Positions 9,716-19,407 of a stretch of DNA of 64,000 nt are shown one piece after another. Positions within the stretch are counted from its first letter, which is position 1. Each line of letters opens with the position of its first letter. The notes beneath the pieces were generated by a model, which searched no databases, was not told the origin of the DNA, and saw only the letters and a program-made list of their open reading frames with translations. Both the position numbers and the translations under genes were made by a program. This DNA is from Pseudomonas putida (GTDB lineage Bacteria > Pseudomonadota > Gammaproteobacteria > Pseudomonadales > Pseudomonadaceae): assembly GCF_028682455.1 (NCBI RefSeq), contig NZ_JANHLD010000002.1:248001-312000 (forward strand). The letters are read 5' to 3'.

Positions 9716-9803
9716 CCCACCCCGGCGCCGGGGATCGCTCTCCGGCGCTGCCGATGCAAGGCTATGCACTACGCTGTAGCGGAAACTCGCAGGAGCGATG
9801 GCC

Positions 9804-11504
9804 ATGCACACAATCGTGATAGCAGACGAGCAACCTTTACTGCGCGCCGCCGTGCAGGCCTTGCTCAATGCCCAGGGCCACAGGGTGGTGGCCGCCCTGG
9901 ACAACGGTGCCGACGCCCTGCAACAGGCGCTGGCGCTGGAACCCGAGCTGTTGATCCTTGACCTTGCACTGCCCAGGCTGGGCGGGCTCGAAGTGATCCG
10001 CCGCCTGCATCAACGGCAAAGCCCCACCCGCACCCTGGTACTGACCGCGCAAAGCACCGAGCACATCGCCGGACTGTGCCTGCAGGCGGGCGCCTCGGGC
10101 TTTGTCAGCAAGCTCGAGGCGGTGGAGGAGCTGGGCGAAGCGGTGCGGACCCTGCTCCGAGGCCGCGCGTGGTTTCCGGTCAGGAGCCTGGGCAGCGTTG
10201 CCGCGCCGCAAGGCCTGCAGGCCGAGGACGAACAACTGCTCAACCTGTCGCCTCGTGAGCGCACCGTGCTGCAGTACCTGGTCAGCGGTCGCAGCAACAA
10301 GGACATCGCCTACCAGTTGAACCTGAGCGACCGCACCGTGAGCACCTACAAGGCGCGCTTGCTGCAAAAGCTCAACGCCGGCTCGCTTGCCGAACTGCTG
10401 GAGATCGCGTGGCGCGGCGGCCTGATCGAGCGTCTGCCGACCACCGCCAGCGCGTTGCCCGGCGAAAGCCGCGACAAGTATTTTCACGAGCTGTTCGAAG
10501 CCATGCCGATGCCAGTGTGCCTGCGCGATGTCGAAGGCTATCTGCTGAACTGCAACCGGCGCTTCCTGGAGGTGCTCGACACAACCCTGGAGAAGGCGGT
10601 GGGCAAGCGGGTCATCGACAGCGAACGGGTACCGCCGCACGAGGCCCTGCAGTTTCACCAGCGCTACCTGCAAGCGGTCGCCGCGCAGCAGCCCTATAGC
10701 ATGGAGCTGGTAGTGCACGACCGCGGCAAGGAAATCGCCTTGCATCATTGGGGCGCGCCGTTCCGGGATGCGCAAGGGGCACTGGTGGGCATGCTGTGCT
10801 CCTTTGTCGACATGACCGCCCACGAACAAGCCCTGATCAGCCTGACCCATGCCAATGAGCAGAACCTTGCGGTAAGGCGCGCCCGGCTGGTGTTCCTGCA
10901 CCAGGTGGGCGAGGAGTTCCGGCACATGCTGGAAATGATCGCCGGTCGCTTGCGCGAGGTCGCCGCCACGTTTACCGAGAGTGCAGCCTTGGACCAGGCG
11001 CGGCAGGACATCCGCAAGATGCTCGAACGCATCGGCGTGCTGCTTGACCTGGCGGACCTCGAAAGCGGGACGCTGTTGCTCCGGCCACGGGCGACCGACC
11101 TGGTGCGCCTGACCCGCGAGACCCTGCAGGCAGCCACGGCCGACGGTGTATTGAGTGCAGAATGGCAAGCGCCACAGGCGCCGACGCCGGGTTGGATCGA
11201 CCGTGGGCGCTACCGGCAGATAGTCGGCTTGCTGCTGCACCATTGTGGGCAATGGGTGACAAGCCCATTACAGGTGACCGCCAGCAGCGCACTGCTGGGG
11301 CATGCCGAAATGCTCTGGGAGTTGCGGATCGGTCCGCAGCAGGCCGATGAGCCGTTCGATGTCCCGGACGATACCCTGGAGCCGGCGCTGGTACTCTGCG
11401 AGCGCCTGGCGCAATTGATGGGTGGCCAATTGCGCTGGCACGTGCCGCCCCAGGGCGACTACCTGCTGACCTTGCGCCTGCGCCTGCCCCAGGCCACGCC
11501 GTAG
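9804..11504 (+). CDS. Hybrid regulator: receiver - LuxR HTH - PAS - degenerate histidine-kinase module
   Basis: A protein of about 566 residues. Residues 1-120 are a receiver domain with the acidic pair ADE, phospho-Asp in LLILDLALP, Thr in VLTAQS and Lys in FVSKLE, so it looks functional. A LuxR/GerE HTH follows (LSPRERTVLQYLVSGRSNKD), then a PAS domain (ELFEAMPMPVCLRDVEGYLL). The C-terminal kinase-like part has lost key residues: the H-box His is Glu (GEEFRHML), the N-box is HHCG, and no G-boxes remain. It lies upstream of the TPS genes in the same direction and may control them (inference). ATG 9804 has AGGAG at 8 bases; ATG 9798 is too close. Confidence 0.85.
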   Translation: MHTIVIADEQPLLRAAVQALLNAQGHRVVAALDNGADALQQALALEPELLILDLALPRLGGLEVIRRLHQRQSPTRTLVLTAQSTEHIAGLCLQAGASGFVSKLEAVEELGEAVRTLLRGRAWFPVRSLGSVAAPQGLQAEDEQLLNLSPRERTVLQYLVSGRSNKDIAYQLNLSDRTVSTYKARLLQKLNAGSLAELLEIAWRGGLIERLPTTASALPGESRDKYFHELFEAMPMPVCLRDVEGYLLNCNRRFLEVLDTTLEKAVGKRVIDSERVPPHEALQFHQRYLQAVAAQQPYSMELVVHDRGKEIALHHWGAPFRDAQGALVGMLCSFVDMTAHEQALISLTHANEQNLAVRRARLVFLHQVGEEFRHMLEMIAGRLREVAATFTESAALDQARQDIRKMLERIGVLLDLADLESGTLLLRPRATDLVRLTRETLQAATADGVLSAEWQAPQAPTPGWIDRGRYRQIVGLLLHHCGQWVTSPLQVTASSALLGHAEMLWELRIGPQQADEPFDVPDDTLEPALVLCERLAQLMGGQLRWHVPPQGDYLLTLRLRLPQATP

Positions 11505-11614
11505 ATACCGCCCCACACTGTACTGCGGGGTGAACCCGGGGCCTCGGTGGCGGCTGTAGTGCATCCCCTACATCACTCTCATGATCCCCTGATCCCGGAC
11601 CACCCCCCGCAAAG

Positions 11615-11668
11615 CCAATCATTGCCTCAACCCCGCAGCCCCTTCGCTGCGTAGATTGAGGAGATTGG
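11615..11668 (+). promoter_or_regulatory. Three-part leader hairpin that covers the tpsA ribosome-binding site
   Basis: Three nested perfect arms are seen: CCAATC (11615-11620) with GATTGG (11663-11668), CCTCAA (11625-11630) with TTGAGG (11656-11661), and GCAGC (11635-11639) with GCTGC (11646-11650). The last 3' arms contain the Shine-Dalgarno GAGGAG (11658-11663) that serves the ATG at 11672. The RNA could therefore hide the ribosome site. As DNA it could also be an operator. Structure seen by eye; function inferred. Confidence 0.55.
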
Positions 11669-11671
11669 TCC

Positions 11672-14600
11672 ATGAAACGATCCACCCGACTCGGCAGCCC
11701 CCAGCGCCTGGCGCTGACGCCTTTGTTCCTGGCCATCGCCCTGGCAGCGGGCGATGCCCTGGCCCCTTACGATCTGCTTGCCGATGAGCTGCCCCAGGGC
11801 GGCCAGGTGATTTCCGGGCAGGGCAGCATCAACCAGAGCGGCGCCAACATGCAGATCGATACGCAAACCCCGCGTACCGGTATCAACTGGCAGAAGTTCA
11901 GCATCGGCCCCGACAATAAGGTGCACATCCAGCAGCCCGACGGCACCTCTGTCACCCTGAACCGGGTGATCGGCAGCGATCCGTCAAAAATCATGGGTGT
12001 GCTCACCTCCAACGGCCAGGTCATCCTGCTCAACCCCAACGGCGTCTGGTTCGGCCCCAATTCCAGGGTTTCGACCAGCGCCTTGCTGGCCAGCGCCGGG
12101 ATCATCACCGATGAGCAGGCGCGCGAGTTCGCCAACGGCGGCAAGTTGGACATCCAGCTCAAAGGCCTGGTGCGCAACGATGGCAAGATCAGTGTGTTCG
12201 ACAACGGCACCGTCGCATTGCTTGGCGCCCAGGTCGAGAATGCCGGGGTCATCCAGGCGCGCAAAGGTCAGGTCAACCTGGCTACCGGGCCCAGGGCCAC
12301 CCTCGATTTTCATGGCGACGGCCTGATCAGCCTGGCCGTTGGCGGCAGCCCTGCCGAAGCCAGCAGTGTCGACTCCAGCCTCAAGGGCGGTGTAAGCAAC
12401 AGTGGCCAGATCGAGGTGGGTGAAGGTGTGGTGGCGATGAGCGCCCAACGCGCTGCCAAGCACCTGGATTCGGTGATCAGTGTCGGTGGCGCCGTGATTG
12501 CCGACTCGGTCAGCAACCAGGGCGGCACCATCGTGCTCGGCAACGCCGAGCAGACCCAGGTGGCAGGCAATCTGTCGGCCAAGGGCCGGGACGGTGGCCA
12601 GGTCAGTGTACTGGGCGACCAGGTCACGCTGGCCGGCAACGCCAACGTCGATGTGTCCGGTAGCGCCGGTAAAGGCGGGACCGCCCTGATCGGCGGCAGC
12701 TTCCAGGGCAAGGGCCCGGAGCAGGCCGCCAAGGCCACCCGGGTGGAAAAGGGCGCGCAGCTCAAGGCCGATGGCGGCCGCGAAGGTGGCAAGGTGGTGG
12801 TCTGGTCCTCGGGCAACACCGAGTTCGCCGGCAAGGCCAGCGCCAAGGGCGGCACCCAGGGCGGGGTGGTGGAAACCTCGGGCAAGCGCCTGAGCGTAAC
12901 CGGCGACGCCGCGGTGGATGCCTCCGGTGGCGCGCATTCTGGCCTCTGGCTGCTGGACCCGGATCGCGTCGACATCGTCGAGGTGCCTACTGGCGATAAC
13001 GTCAACAGCGCGGTGATCGCCAATAGCCTGGCCAACAACGATGTGCGCGTCGAGGCGCGCGAGCGAATCAACGTCAATGCACCGATCGTTGCCCCGGTGG
13101 TGGGCAGCGGCAAGACCCTCGCACTGATTGCCAGTGGCACCGTGGGCTCCGTCACCGACTACGACAGCCAGGGCAGCGGCTCTGCGCTGGACAAGGCCAA
13201 GCGCAACGACAGCGGCTCGGTCCACATCAACGCGCCGATCCTGCTCAAGGACGGCAACCTGTATATCGCCGCCACCGGCGATGTACGCCTGAACGATCTC
13301 TCGACCCCGGCCGACAGTGGCGCGGCTGCCTATGGCAAGCGCGCGATCATCGATGTCGGCAACGGCACCATCTGGATCAAGACCGCCAACACCGCATCGG
13401 TGATCCAGGACGCCAACACAGCCCTGATCGGCTCCAAGGTGGCCGTGCAGGGCGCCAGCGTCCTGCTCGACAGCCCCCTGAACCACGCGGGCACCCTGGC
13501 CGGCCAGGCCAGCAACGGGGTGTTCCACTTCAACCAGAGCAACGCCAGCGGCACTACCACTACCGGTACCGTGGCGGCGCCATATTCAGGTGAATCCATG
13601 ACTGGCGTCAGTGCCCAGCAGATCAAGTACGTGGGCTATCAGGATGTCACCGCCACGCCGTGGTCGGGCGTGGATGCCCCGGTCAATGTGACGCTGGAGC
13701 AGGGTGGCCAGCGCTTCGATTATCTGGTGTTCGAGGCCGCAGGCTTTGTCGATGGCAATGGCCGGGCGATCGATCCGAACATCCTGATGAACTACCTCGA
13801 TAGCTCCGACTATCTTGTCAACGGCCTGAGCTTCACCGACAGCCGAGGCGACCACTGGAAACTGATGCCCGATACCGGCAGCGCATCGCTGACCCGGGTC
13901 GAGAAAAACGGTGCGGTGGTAGGCGAGCTGCCGGTGGGCTTTGCCCTGGACGCCTACAAAGGGGTGGTGATGGTCGCCAAGGATCCGCGCAATGGCGCCG
14001 ATGCCGGTTGGGGCGTGGATGACTACGCCATCGGCGGTGCCATGAACCAGGGCGAGATCCAGCACAACAGCCAGAACGGTACCTCCGAACAATTGGTGGT
14101 TGCCCTGGGCGACAAGGTCAGCCGCGTGGACGGGGTGCTGGCCTGGCTGATGAACGACCAGGCCTGGGCCCAGCCCAAGGATGGCCAGGCGCCTTCCGGC
14201 CCACTCCTGGAACGGGCGCGGGTGCACTTCCTGGAAACCCAGAACGCCGGAGCCGATGCCGTCAAGCTCAATGCCAACCAGGCCAAGCTGGCCGTGCAGA
14301 TCGACGACGCCAGCCGCCAGTACGGCGATGCCAATCCCACCTTCAGCCACGGGCCACTGGTACTGGCCGACCCGGCCGACAGCAACACCCAGGCGGTCAA
14401 GGCACTTGACCAGTACGTGGGCGAGCAACTGGGCGACCCGCGCTTTGCCGTCGGCCTGACTCCGCAGACCTCCGCCACCCAGCGCTCCGATGTTGGCCGC
14501 TATGCCATCAACGGCACCGCCACCACCGGCGATTTCGTCAGCCAGCGCTACCAGACCCAAGTGCGCGACGGGGTACTGAGCATTACGCCGGCACCCTTGA

Positions 14601-15472
14601 CCGTTACCGCTAATGACCAGAGCAAAGTCTACGGCGACAGCGACCCGCACCTCACCTACGGCGTGAGCGGGCAGAAATTCGATGAAACCCCGGACCAGTT
14701 GCTCAATGGTGGTGCCCTGGCACGGGCCGGAGCCGGTACCCGCAGCGGTGAAAACGTCGGCCAGTACCAGATTGGCCAGGGCGAACTGCGCAGTACCAGC
14801 GGCAACTACAGCCTGACCTTCAAGGATGGTGTGCTGACCATCAGCCCGGCGCCGCTGGTGATCCGTGCCGATGACAAGACCAAGGTCCAGGGCCAGGCCG
14901 ATCCCGCGCTGACCCACAGCGTCGAGGGCCTCAAGTACAACGACTCGATCGCGGTAGGCCTTCAGCGTGATCCGGGCGAGGCCGTCGGCCCTTATGCCAT
15001 TCGCCAGAACGGCATCGATGCCGGCGCCAACTACCAGGTGACCTTCTACGACGGCACCTTGACCATTACCGGCCCCATGGTTCCTCCCGATGTGCCCGTT
15101 GATGTTCCGGGAGACGTGCCCACGCCGGTCAAACCGAGCGATCCCGCCGATCCGCAAACGCCAGCCCAACCCCGCGCCCAAGGCGTGGCAATCAGCGCCC
15201 AGGCGCCGGGCAACGAACGCTGCACCGCCCTGGAGTCGCCGTCGGCGGTGGTTGCCAACTACTCGGTCACCCCGGCCGTTGCCCGTACCTACGATGTTCA
15301 GCTGGTGTGCAAGCCCCGCGCCTATGGCGACAAGCAGGACCGCCTGCCAGACGTCTCCGACGTGCTGACCTACGCCAACGGCTTACTCAAGGACGGCAAA
15401 TTCCAGATCCCTGACTGGAACCGCAGTGTGATCCCCCGTCACCTGGAACAGCCTCAAAAAGGAGGCAAGTAA
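11672..15472 (+). CDS. TpsA-type two-partner secretion exoprotein with MBG repeats (filamentous haemagglutinin family)
   Basis: A 1266-residue secreted adhesin-like protein. A signal peptide (residues 1 to about 30) is followed by the TPS domain needed for recognition by TpsB. The domain has the hallmark ILLNPNGVWFG, INWQKFSIGPDNKV and ASTLLA-like STSALLASAGI. The middle is beta-helix-type sequence. Three MBG-like repeats start near residues 870, 975 and 1063 (signature SPAPLVIRADD...YGD). A Pro-rich linker (about 1135-1170) precedes a C-terminal segment with two cysteines (1184 and 1213). It resembles HMW/Pdt-type adhesins, with no toxin domain visible. The start has GAGGAG at 8 bases. Confidence 0.92.
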   Translation: MKRSTRLGSPQRLALTPLFLAIALAAGDALAPYDLLADELPQGGQVISGQGSINQSGANMQIDTQTPRTGINWQKFSIGPDNKVHIQQPDGTSVTLNRVIGSDPSKIMGVLTSNGQVILLNPNGVWFGPNSRVSTSALLASAGIITDEQAREFANGGKLDIQLKGLVRNDGKISVFDNGTVALLGAQVENAGVIQARKGQVNLATGPRATLDFHGDGLISLAVGGSPAEASSVDSSLKGGVSNSGQIEVGEGVVAMSAQRAAKHLDSVISVGGAVIADSVSNQGGTIVLGNAEQTQVAGNLSAKGRDGGQVSVLGDQVTLAGNANVDVSGSAGKGGTALIGGSFQGKGPEQAAKATRVEKGAQLKADGGREGGKVVVWSSGNTEFAGKASAKGGTQGGVVETSGKRLSVTGDAAVDASGGAHSGLWLLDPDRVDIVEVPTGDNVNSAVIANSLANNDVRVEARERINVNAPIVAPVVGSGKTLALIASGTVGSVTDYDSQGSGSALDKAKRNDSGSVHINAPILLKDGNLYIAATGDVRLNDLSTPADSGAAAYGKRAIIDVGNGTIWIKTANTASVIQDANTALIGSKVAVQGASVLLDSPLNHAGTLAGQASNGVFHFNQSNASGTTTTGTVAAPYSGESMTGVSAQQIKYVGYQDVTATPWSGVDAPVNVTLEQGGQRFDYLVFEAAGFVDGNGRAIDPNILMNYLDSSDYLVNGLSFTDSRGDHWKLMPDTGSASLTRVEKNGAVVGELPVGFALDAYKGVVMVAKDPRNGADAGWGVDDYAIGGAMNQGEIQHNSQNGTSEQLVVALGDKVSRVDGVLAWLMNDQAWAQPKDGQAPSGPLLERARVHFLETQNAGADAVKLNANQAKLAVQIDDASRQYGDANPTFSHGPLVLADPADSNTQAVKALDQYVGEQLGDPRFAVGLTPQTSATQRSDVGRYAINGTATTGDFVSQRYQTQVRDGVLSITPAPLTVTANDQSKVYGDSDPHLTYGVSGQKFDETPDQLLNGGALARAGAGTRSGENVGQYQIGQGELRSTSGNYSLTFKDGVLTISPAPLVIRADDKTKVQGQADPALTHSVEGLKYNDSIAVGLQRDPGEAVGPYAIRQNGIDAGANYQVTFYDGTLTITGPMVPPDVPVDVPGDVPTPVKPSDPADPQTPAQPRAQGVAISAQAPGNERCTALESPSAVVANYSVTPAVARTYDVQLVCKPRAYGDKQDRLPDVSDVLTYANGLLKDGKFQIPDWNRSVIPRHLEQPQKGGK

Positions 15473-15474
15473 TC

Positions 15475-17220
15475 ATGAACACTTTCGCGCAAAAATCGGC
15501 CCTGGCCCTGTGCATTGCCGTGGCCCTGGCTGTTCAACCGATATTGGCAGCGCCGCTGAGCGGCCTGGACCCAGGACGGGTGGAAACCCCCGGCCCCGAC
15601 GGTCGGCGCAGCCCGGCAGTGCAGATGCCCGGCAGCCTGGAGCTGTCGCCCACCCGGGTCTCGCCGCAGGCGCCCGAGGTACAGGCACCTGCCCAACCAC
15701 GGCCATTGACCGCCAGCAGCACCCGTTTCGAAGTCAAGAAAGTGACCCTCGAAGGTGCCGATCACTATCCTCAAGGCACCTTCGCCAGCTTGCTCAAGGG
15801 CCTCGAAGGTCGCCAGGTGACGCTCGGTGAAGTGAACGCGGTGACCGACCAGATCACCCAGCATTACCGTGACGACGGCTTCTTGCTGGTGCGCACCTTC
15901 GTACCGGCACAGAAAGTCGACCAGGGCCTGTTGCGCCTGCAGGTGGTCGAGGGCAAGGTCAACCAGGTCAAGATCAGCGGCCCCAGCAACAAGGCGGTGG
16001 AACGCTACGCCGCGAACATTCGCAACGAAGCGCCACTGACCGGCAAGACCCTGGAGCGCAACCTGCTGCTGATGAACGACCTCTCCGGCCTGGACAGCCG
16101 GGCGGTGCTGTCGCCTTCGAGCGTGGGGCAGGGGACTGACCTCGATGTCGCCAACGAACTGCGCCGCTGGGAAGGCTTCATCGGCTTCGACAACCGCGAC
16201 AGCCGCTATTTCGGGCCCTGGCAGGTGTATGGCGGGGTCGGCCTGAACGATCCGCTGGGCCTGGGCGATCACCTGTCGGTACGCCTTGGTCGTTCGGTCG
16301 AGGGTAACAAGATGTCCTTCTACGAAGGGCAGTACGAGCTGCCGCTGGGCAGCCAGGGCACGGTGCTGAGCGTGCTCGCCCAGCACAACGATGGCAATGC
16401 CGATACCTTCGATTTCCTCAATGCCAACAGCAGTGGCGACACCCTGGCCGTGCGCATCGCCCACCCGTGGATACGTACCCGTGCCGAGACCTTCAAGACG
16501 TCCGCCGCCTTTACCTGGTTCAACGGCAAGGCCGAGTACCTGGACGACCCTGACCATGCGCCTTCCAGCGACGACCGCATTCGTGCCCTGCGCCTGGGCG
16601 CCAGCTGGGACTTCACCGACAAGTACGGTGGCCGCAACCTGCTCAAGGCCGAAGTCAGCAAGGGCCTGGACGTGCTCGGGGCCAGCGACGAAGGTCGCGC
16701 CAACCCGTCGCGCGAGGGCGGCCAGACCGACTTCACCAAACTGCAGTATGACGCCCAGCGCATACAGGACATGAGCAAGGTGCTCGAAGGCCTGAACCTC
16801 TATCTGGCGTTGACAGGGCAGACGTCCTTCGGCAATGCGCTGTTGTCGCCCGAGCAGTTCGGTGTGGGTGGCAGCCAGTTCGGTCGCGGCTACGATCCTT
16901 CGGAAATCGCCGCCGACAACGGCGTGGCGGCCAAGGTCGAGTTGCAGTACAACACCGCGCACCAGGTCAAGGACTACCGTGTGCCGACGCAGTACTACGG
17001 CTTCTGGGACGTGGGAAAGGTGTGGAACAACAGCCCTGACTATTTCGGCTCGCAGAGCCTGTCGTCTGCAGGTTTTGGTGCTCACTTCCAGGTTGCCAAG
17101 GACATGTTCCTGTCGCCTGAACTGGCGTTCCCGCTGACACGCTCGGTGTCGGCCGAGGAGCTGGAAGATCATAACGGCAAGGAGCCGCGCTTGTACTTCA
17201 ACTTCCTCAAGCTGTTCTAA
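15475..17220 (+). CDS. TpsB-type outer-membrane transporter (ShlB/FhaC/HecB family)
   Basis: Secretes the adjacent TpsA across the outer membrane. The 581-residue protein has a signal peptide (LALCIAVALAVQPILA), a Pro-rich linker, and POTRA domains (FEVKKVTLEGADHYP; RDDGFLLVRTFVPAQKVDQG; LQVVEGKVNQVKISG). A 16-strand barrel ends in the aromatic C terminus FNFLKLF. The gene starts 2 bases after the tpsA stop, and its ribosome site AAAGGAGG lies inside the end of tpsA, so the pair is probably translationally coupled. Confidence 0.95.
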   Translation: MNTFAQKSALALCIAVALAVQPILAAPLSGLDPGRVETPGPDGRRSPAVQMPGSLELSPTRVSPQAPEVQAPAQPRPLTASSTRFEVKKVTLEGADHYPQGTFASLLKGLEGRQVTLGEVNAVTDQITQHYRDDGFLLVRTFVPAQKVDQGLLRLQVVEGKVNQVKISGPSNKAVERYAANIRNEAPLTGKTLERNLLLMNDLSGLDSRAVLSPSSVGQGTDLDVANELRRWEGFIGFDNRDSRYFGPWQVYGGVGLNDPLGLGDHLSVRLGRSVEGNKMSFYEGQYELPLGSQGTVLSVLAQHNDGNADTFDFLNANSSGDTLAVRIAHPWIRTRAETFKTSAAFTWFNGKAEYLDDPDHAPSSDDRIRALRLGASWDFTDKYGGRNLLKAEVSKGLDVLGASDEGRANPSREGGQTDFTKLQYDAQRIQDMSKVLEGLNLYLALTGQTSFGNALLSPEQFGVGGSQFGRGYDPSEIAADNGVAAKVELQYNTAHQVKDYRVPTQYYGFWDVGKVWNNSPDYFGSQSLSSAGFGAHFQVAKDMFLSPELAFPLTRSVSAEELEDHNGKEPRLYFNFLKLF

Positions 17221-17261
17221 CGCCAGGACGCTGAAGGTTGAGATTATGACTTCACAGGCAA

Positions 17262-17301
17262 AGGGCCTGACGCTAGTGTAAACACACCTGCGCCAGGCCC
17301 T
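17262..17301 (+). terminator. Inverted repeat after tpsB, possible terminator
   Basis: AGGGCCTG-A-CGC and GCG-C-CAGGCCCT form a GC-rich stem around a 16-base loop, 40 bases after the tpsB stop. No T-run follows, so it may be a weak or Rho-assisted terminator, or a regulatory site for the next gene. Confidence 0.4.
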
Positions 17302-17335
17302 ATTGGCTTGGCCGTTGCCAAGGAAGCCCCCGCAA

Positions 17336-17743
17336 ATGACCGATTCGACCGTTCATGCCGAGCTGGGAGAGATCCCCTACAGCGTCAACCTGTCCGCCGG
17401 CGTGAACCAGTGGCTGGCCGACGAGAGCCAGGCGCTCGGTGGCCGCGACAGCGGCCCGAACCCCCACCAGCTGTTGCTCTCGGCGTTGGGCGCGTGCACC
17501 GCGATCACCCTGTCGATGTATGCCCGGCGCAAGGAATGGCCGCTGCAGCACGTGCATGTGCAGTTGGATATCGTCAAGGAAGAGAAGAGCACGCCAATGC
17601 GCACCGAGATCAAGCGTGTGATCGAACTGCACGGTGATCTCGATGCAGCCCAGCGCGAGCGCCTGCTGGGCGTGGCCAATGCCTGTCCGGTGCACAAGCT
17701 GCTCAGCGGCAGCATCGTCATCGACAGCCAACTGAGTGATTAA
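17336..17743 (+). CDS. OsmC family protein
   Basis: A 135-residue OsmC/Ohr-fold protein. [23 protein letters not shown] holds the first conserved Cys, and [11 protein letters not shown] holds the second. In this family the two form a peroxidatic pair that reduces organic hydroperoxides. It belongs to the general OsmC-like (YhfA-like) group rather than to Ohr proper. The ATG at 17336 begins [10 protein letters not shown]. Its stop overlaps by 4 bases the end of the convergent lipoprotein gene. Confidence 0.88.
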   Translation: MTDSTVHAELGEIPYSVNLSAGVNQWLADESQALGGRDSGPNPHQLLLSALGACTAITLSMYARRKEWPLQHVHVQLDIVKEEKSTPMRTEIKRVIELHGDLDAAQRERLLGVANACPVHKLLSGSIVIDSQLSD

Positions 17744-18417
17744 TGTGCCTCGCTCTTGAACTTCACGAAGCTGCGGCGCATGTCGGTTGCCCAACTGTCG
17801 AGCACCGGCTTGACGTCCTGGACGGTCAGCTTGGTGGTGTCGTTCTCGAGCTCCTTGCCGGCACCCTTGCGCACCACCTGGGCTAGTACCGCATTGTTGC
17901 CACCGTCGAGAAACGCAGCTTCGGTGGCGATGTCCACGTCCTGGTCGCGCCCGCCTGCAGCCGTGTTGACCGCTGCCGCTACCAGGGCGATGGGGATCAC
18001 TTCATAGGGCCTCAGGCCTTCGTTGTGGGTCGCCACCGCGGTGATTGCCGGGCGCACCACCAGCACGTTCGGCCCGGGGGCCTTGGCCAGCGGTACCACG
18101 GCGCCGAGCTCACGCTTGAGCGCGGTGTCGTAGTAGCGGGTGATCTCCTGCAGTGTTTGCGATGAAATCACTTCGGTGGGTTGGGGCTTGGGGTAGAACT
18201 GGCTGGGCTCGATGAACACCTGGGTGAAGCGGGCGGCTTTCAGGTTAGGGTCGATCCAACGCATCACCGGCGCGCCGGAGATACTTTCTGCTTCCTTCAA
18301 ACGGCTGTAGTCCTTGAGAAAACCGGAGTACTGGCTGGGATCGACCCGGGAACTGGCACAACCGGCCAACACAATGAGCGCAGAGCAAAGCAGGGTAGAA
18401 CGCAGGGTGGAGTTCAT
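17740..18417 (-). CDS. DUF3313-type lipoprotein
   Basis: A 225-residue predicted outer-membrane or periplasmic lipoprotein with signal peptide and lipobox LAGC (Cys at 20). The sequence ([17 protein letters not shown]... [19 protein letters not shown]) matches what I know of DUF3313 proteins. The function of that family is unknown. It converges on the OsmC gene with a 4-base overlap. Confidence 0.8.
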   Translation of the reverse strand: MNSTLRSTLLCSALIVLAGCASSRVDPSQYSGFLKDYSRLKEAESISGAPVMRWIDPNLKAARFTQVFIEPSQFYPKPQPTEVISSQTLQEITRYYDTALKRELGAVVPLAKAPGPNVLVVRPAITAVATHNEGLRPYEVIPIALVAAAVNTAAGGRDQDVDIATEAAFLDGGNNAVLAQVVRKGAGKELENDTTKLTVQDVKPVLDSWATDMRRSFVKFKSEAH

Positions 18418-18553
18418 CGGCTTTCGTTCCTTGGCAAATGCCGCAGGGCAGGGGGGAAGATTACCTGAACAACGCTAGCAGTTCTCGGCTTGCTCGCCAG
18501 CGCTGTTCCGTGGTTTTGGTAGAGATATCCATTATCAAGGGCGCTCCCGGATG

Positions 18554-18639
18554 CAGGAGCGGGCTTGCCCCGCGAGAGGCCGGTGAAGCCTATCAATCCG
18601 CTGTTGCCGTAATGCGACCGCTTCGCGGGACAAGGCCCG
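18554..18639. repeat. REP/REPIN-like inverted pair
   Basis: AGGAGCGGGCTTGCCCCGCGA near 18555 and an inverted, more diverged copy (18613-18639, CGCTTCGCGGGACAAGGCCCG) lie between two genes transcribed in the same direction. This matches the Pseudomonas REP core and its usual intergenic position. Confidence 0.7.
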
Positions 18640-18651
18640 ATTCCCAGCCCT

Positions 18652-19398
18652 TCAGTCCTTGACCAATGCTCGCAACGCCGCCTTGGTCTCCGGCGCATGC
18701 AGTCGCTCTATAAACAGCAGGCTTTCACGGCGAACGGCGGCTTCCAGCTCTGCCCGGTGGGTGTCCTTGAGCAGCCGCTTGCTGACCCGCAACGCAGCCT
18801 GTGGCATGGCCTGCAGCCGCGCCGCCAGTTGCCGCGCCGCCGCCAGGCACTGCTCGCCATCTTCATGCAGTTCGTTGGCCAGTCCCCATTCGACCGCCTG
18901 TTCGCCGCTGAGCAATTCGTTGCACAGCAGCAGGCGCGCTGCGCGGGCATGGCCCAGCAGCCGTGGCAACAGCAGACTGGAGCCGAACTCCGGGCATACG
19001 CCCAACGGCACGAACGGCATGCGCAATTTGGCCGAGCGGCTGACCAGGACCTGGTCGCAGTGCAGCAGCAGAGTCGTGCCGATACCAATGGCCGCGCCGG
19101 ACACCGCTGCGATCAATGGCTTGTCCAGCGCCATCACCACGCGCATCAGGCGAAACACAGGGCTGTCCATGTCGCTGGGTGGGTTGTCGAGAAAGTCCTT
19201 CAAGTCGTTGCCTGCGCTGAAGCACTGGGCACCACCGGTAATGAGGATGACCTCGACCTGGGCATCTTCTGCAGCTGCCACCAGCAGGTCGCCCAGGCGG
19301 CTGTACATGGCATTGTTCAGAGCATTGAGTTTGTCTGGCCGGTTGAAGGTCAGGGTCAACAGGCCATTGTGGAGGTCACGTGCAATCAGGTCGTTCAT
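18652..19398 (-). CDS. Enoyl-CoA hydratase/isomerase family protein
   Basis: A 248-residue crotonase-fold protein. FSAGNDLKDF holds the first oxyanion-hole region, and SGAAIGIGTTLLLHCDQVL the second. The residue after the second motif is in MPFVPLGVCPEFGSSLLLP, so one of the two usual catalytic Glu residues may be present (PEFGS), as in the enoyl-CoA isomerase-like group. It is last in the minus-strand unit after the flavin oxidoreductase and the cupin regulator. It probably acts on a CoA ester in the same unknown pathway. Confidence 0.88.
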   Translation of the reverse strand: MNDLIARDLHNGLLTLTFNRPDKLNALNNAMYSRLGDLLVAAAEDAQVEVILITGGAQCFSAGNDLKDFLDNPPSDMDSPVFRLMRVVMALDKPLIAAVSGAAIGIGTTLLLHCDQVLVSRSAKLRMPFVPLGVCPEFGSSLLLPRLLGHARAARLLLCNELLSGEQAVEWGLANELHEDGEQCLAAARQLAARLQAMPQAALRVSKRLLKDTHRAELEAAVRRESLLFIERLHAPETKAALRALVKD

Positions 19399-19407
19399 GG
19401 CAAGCCT

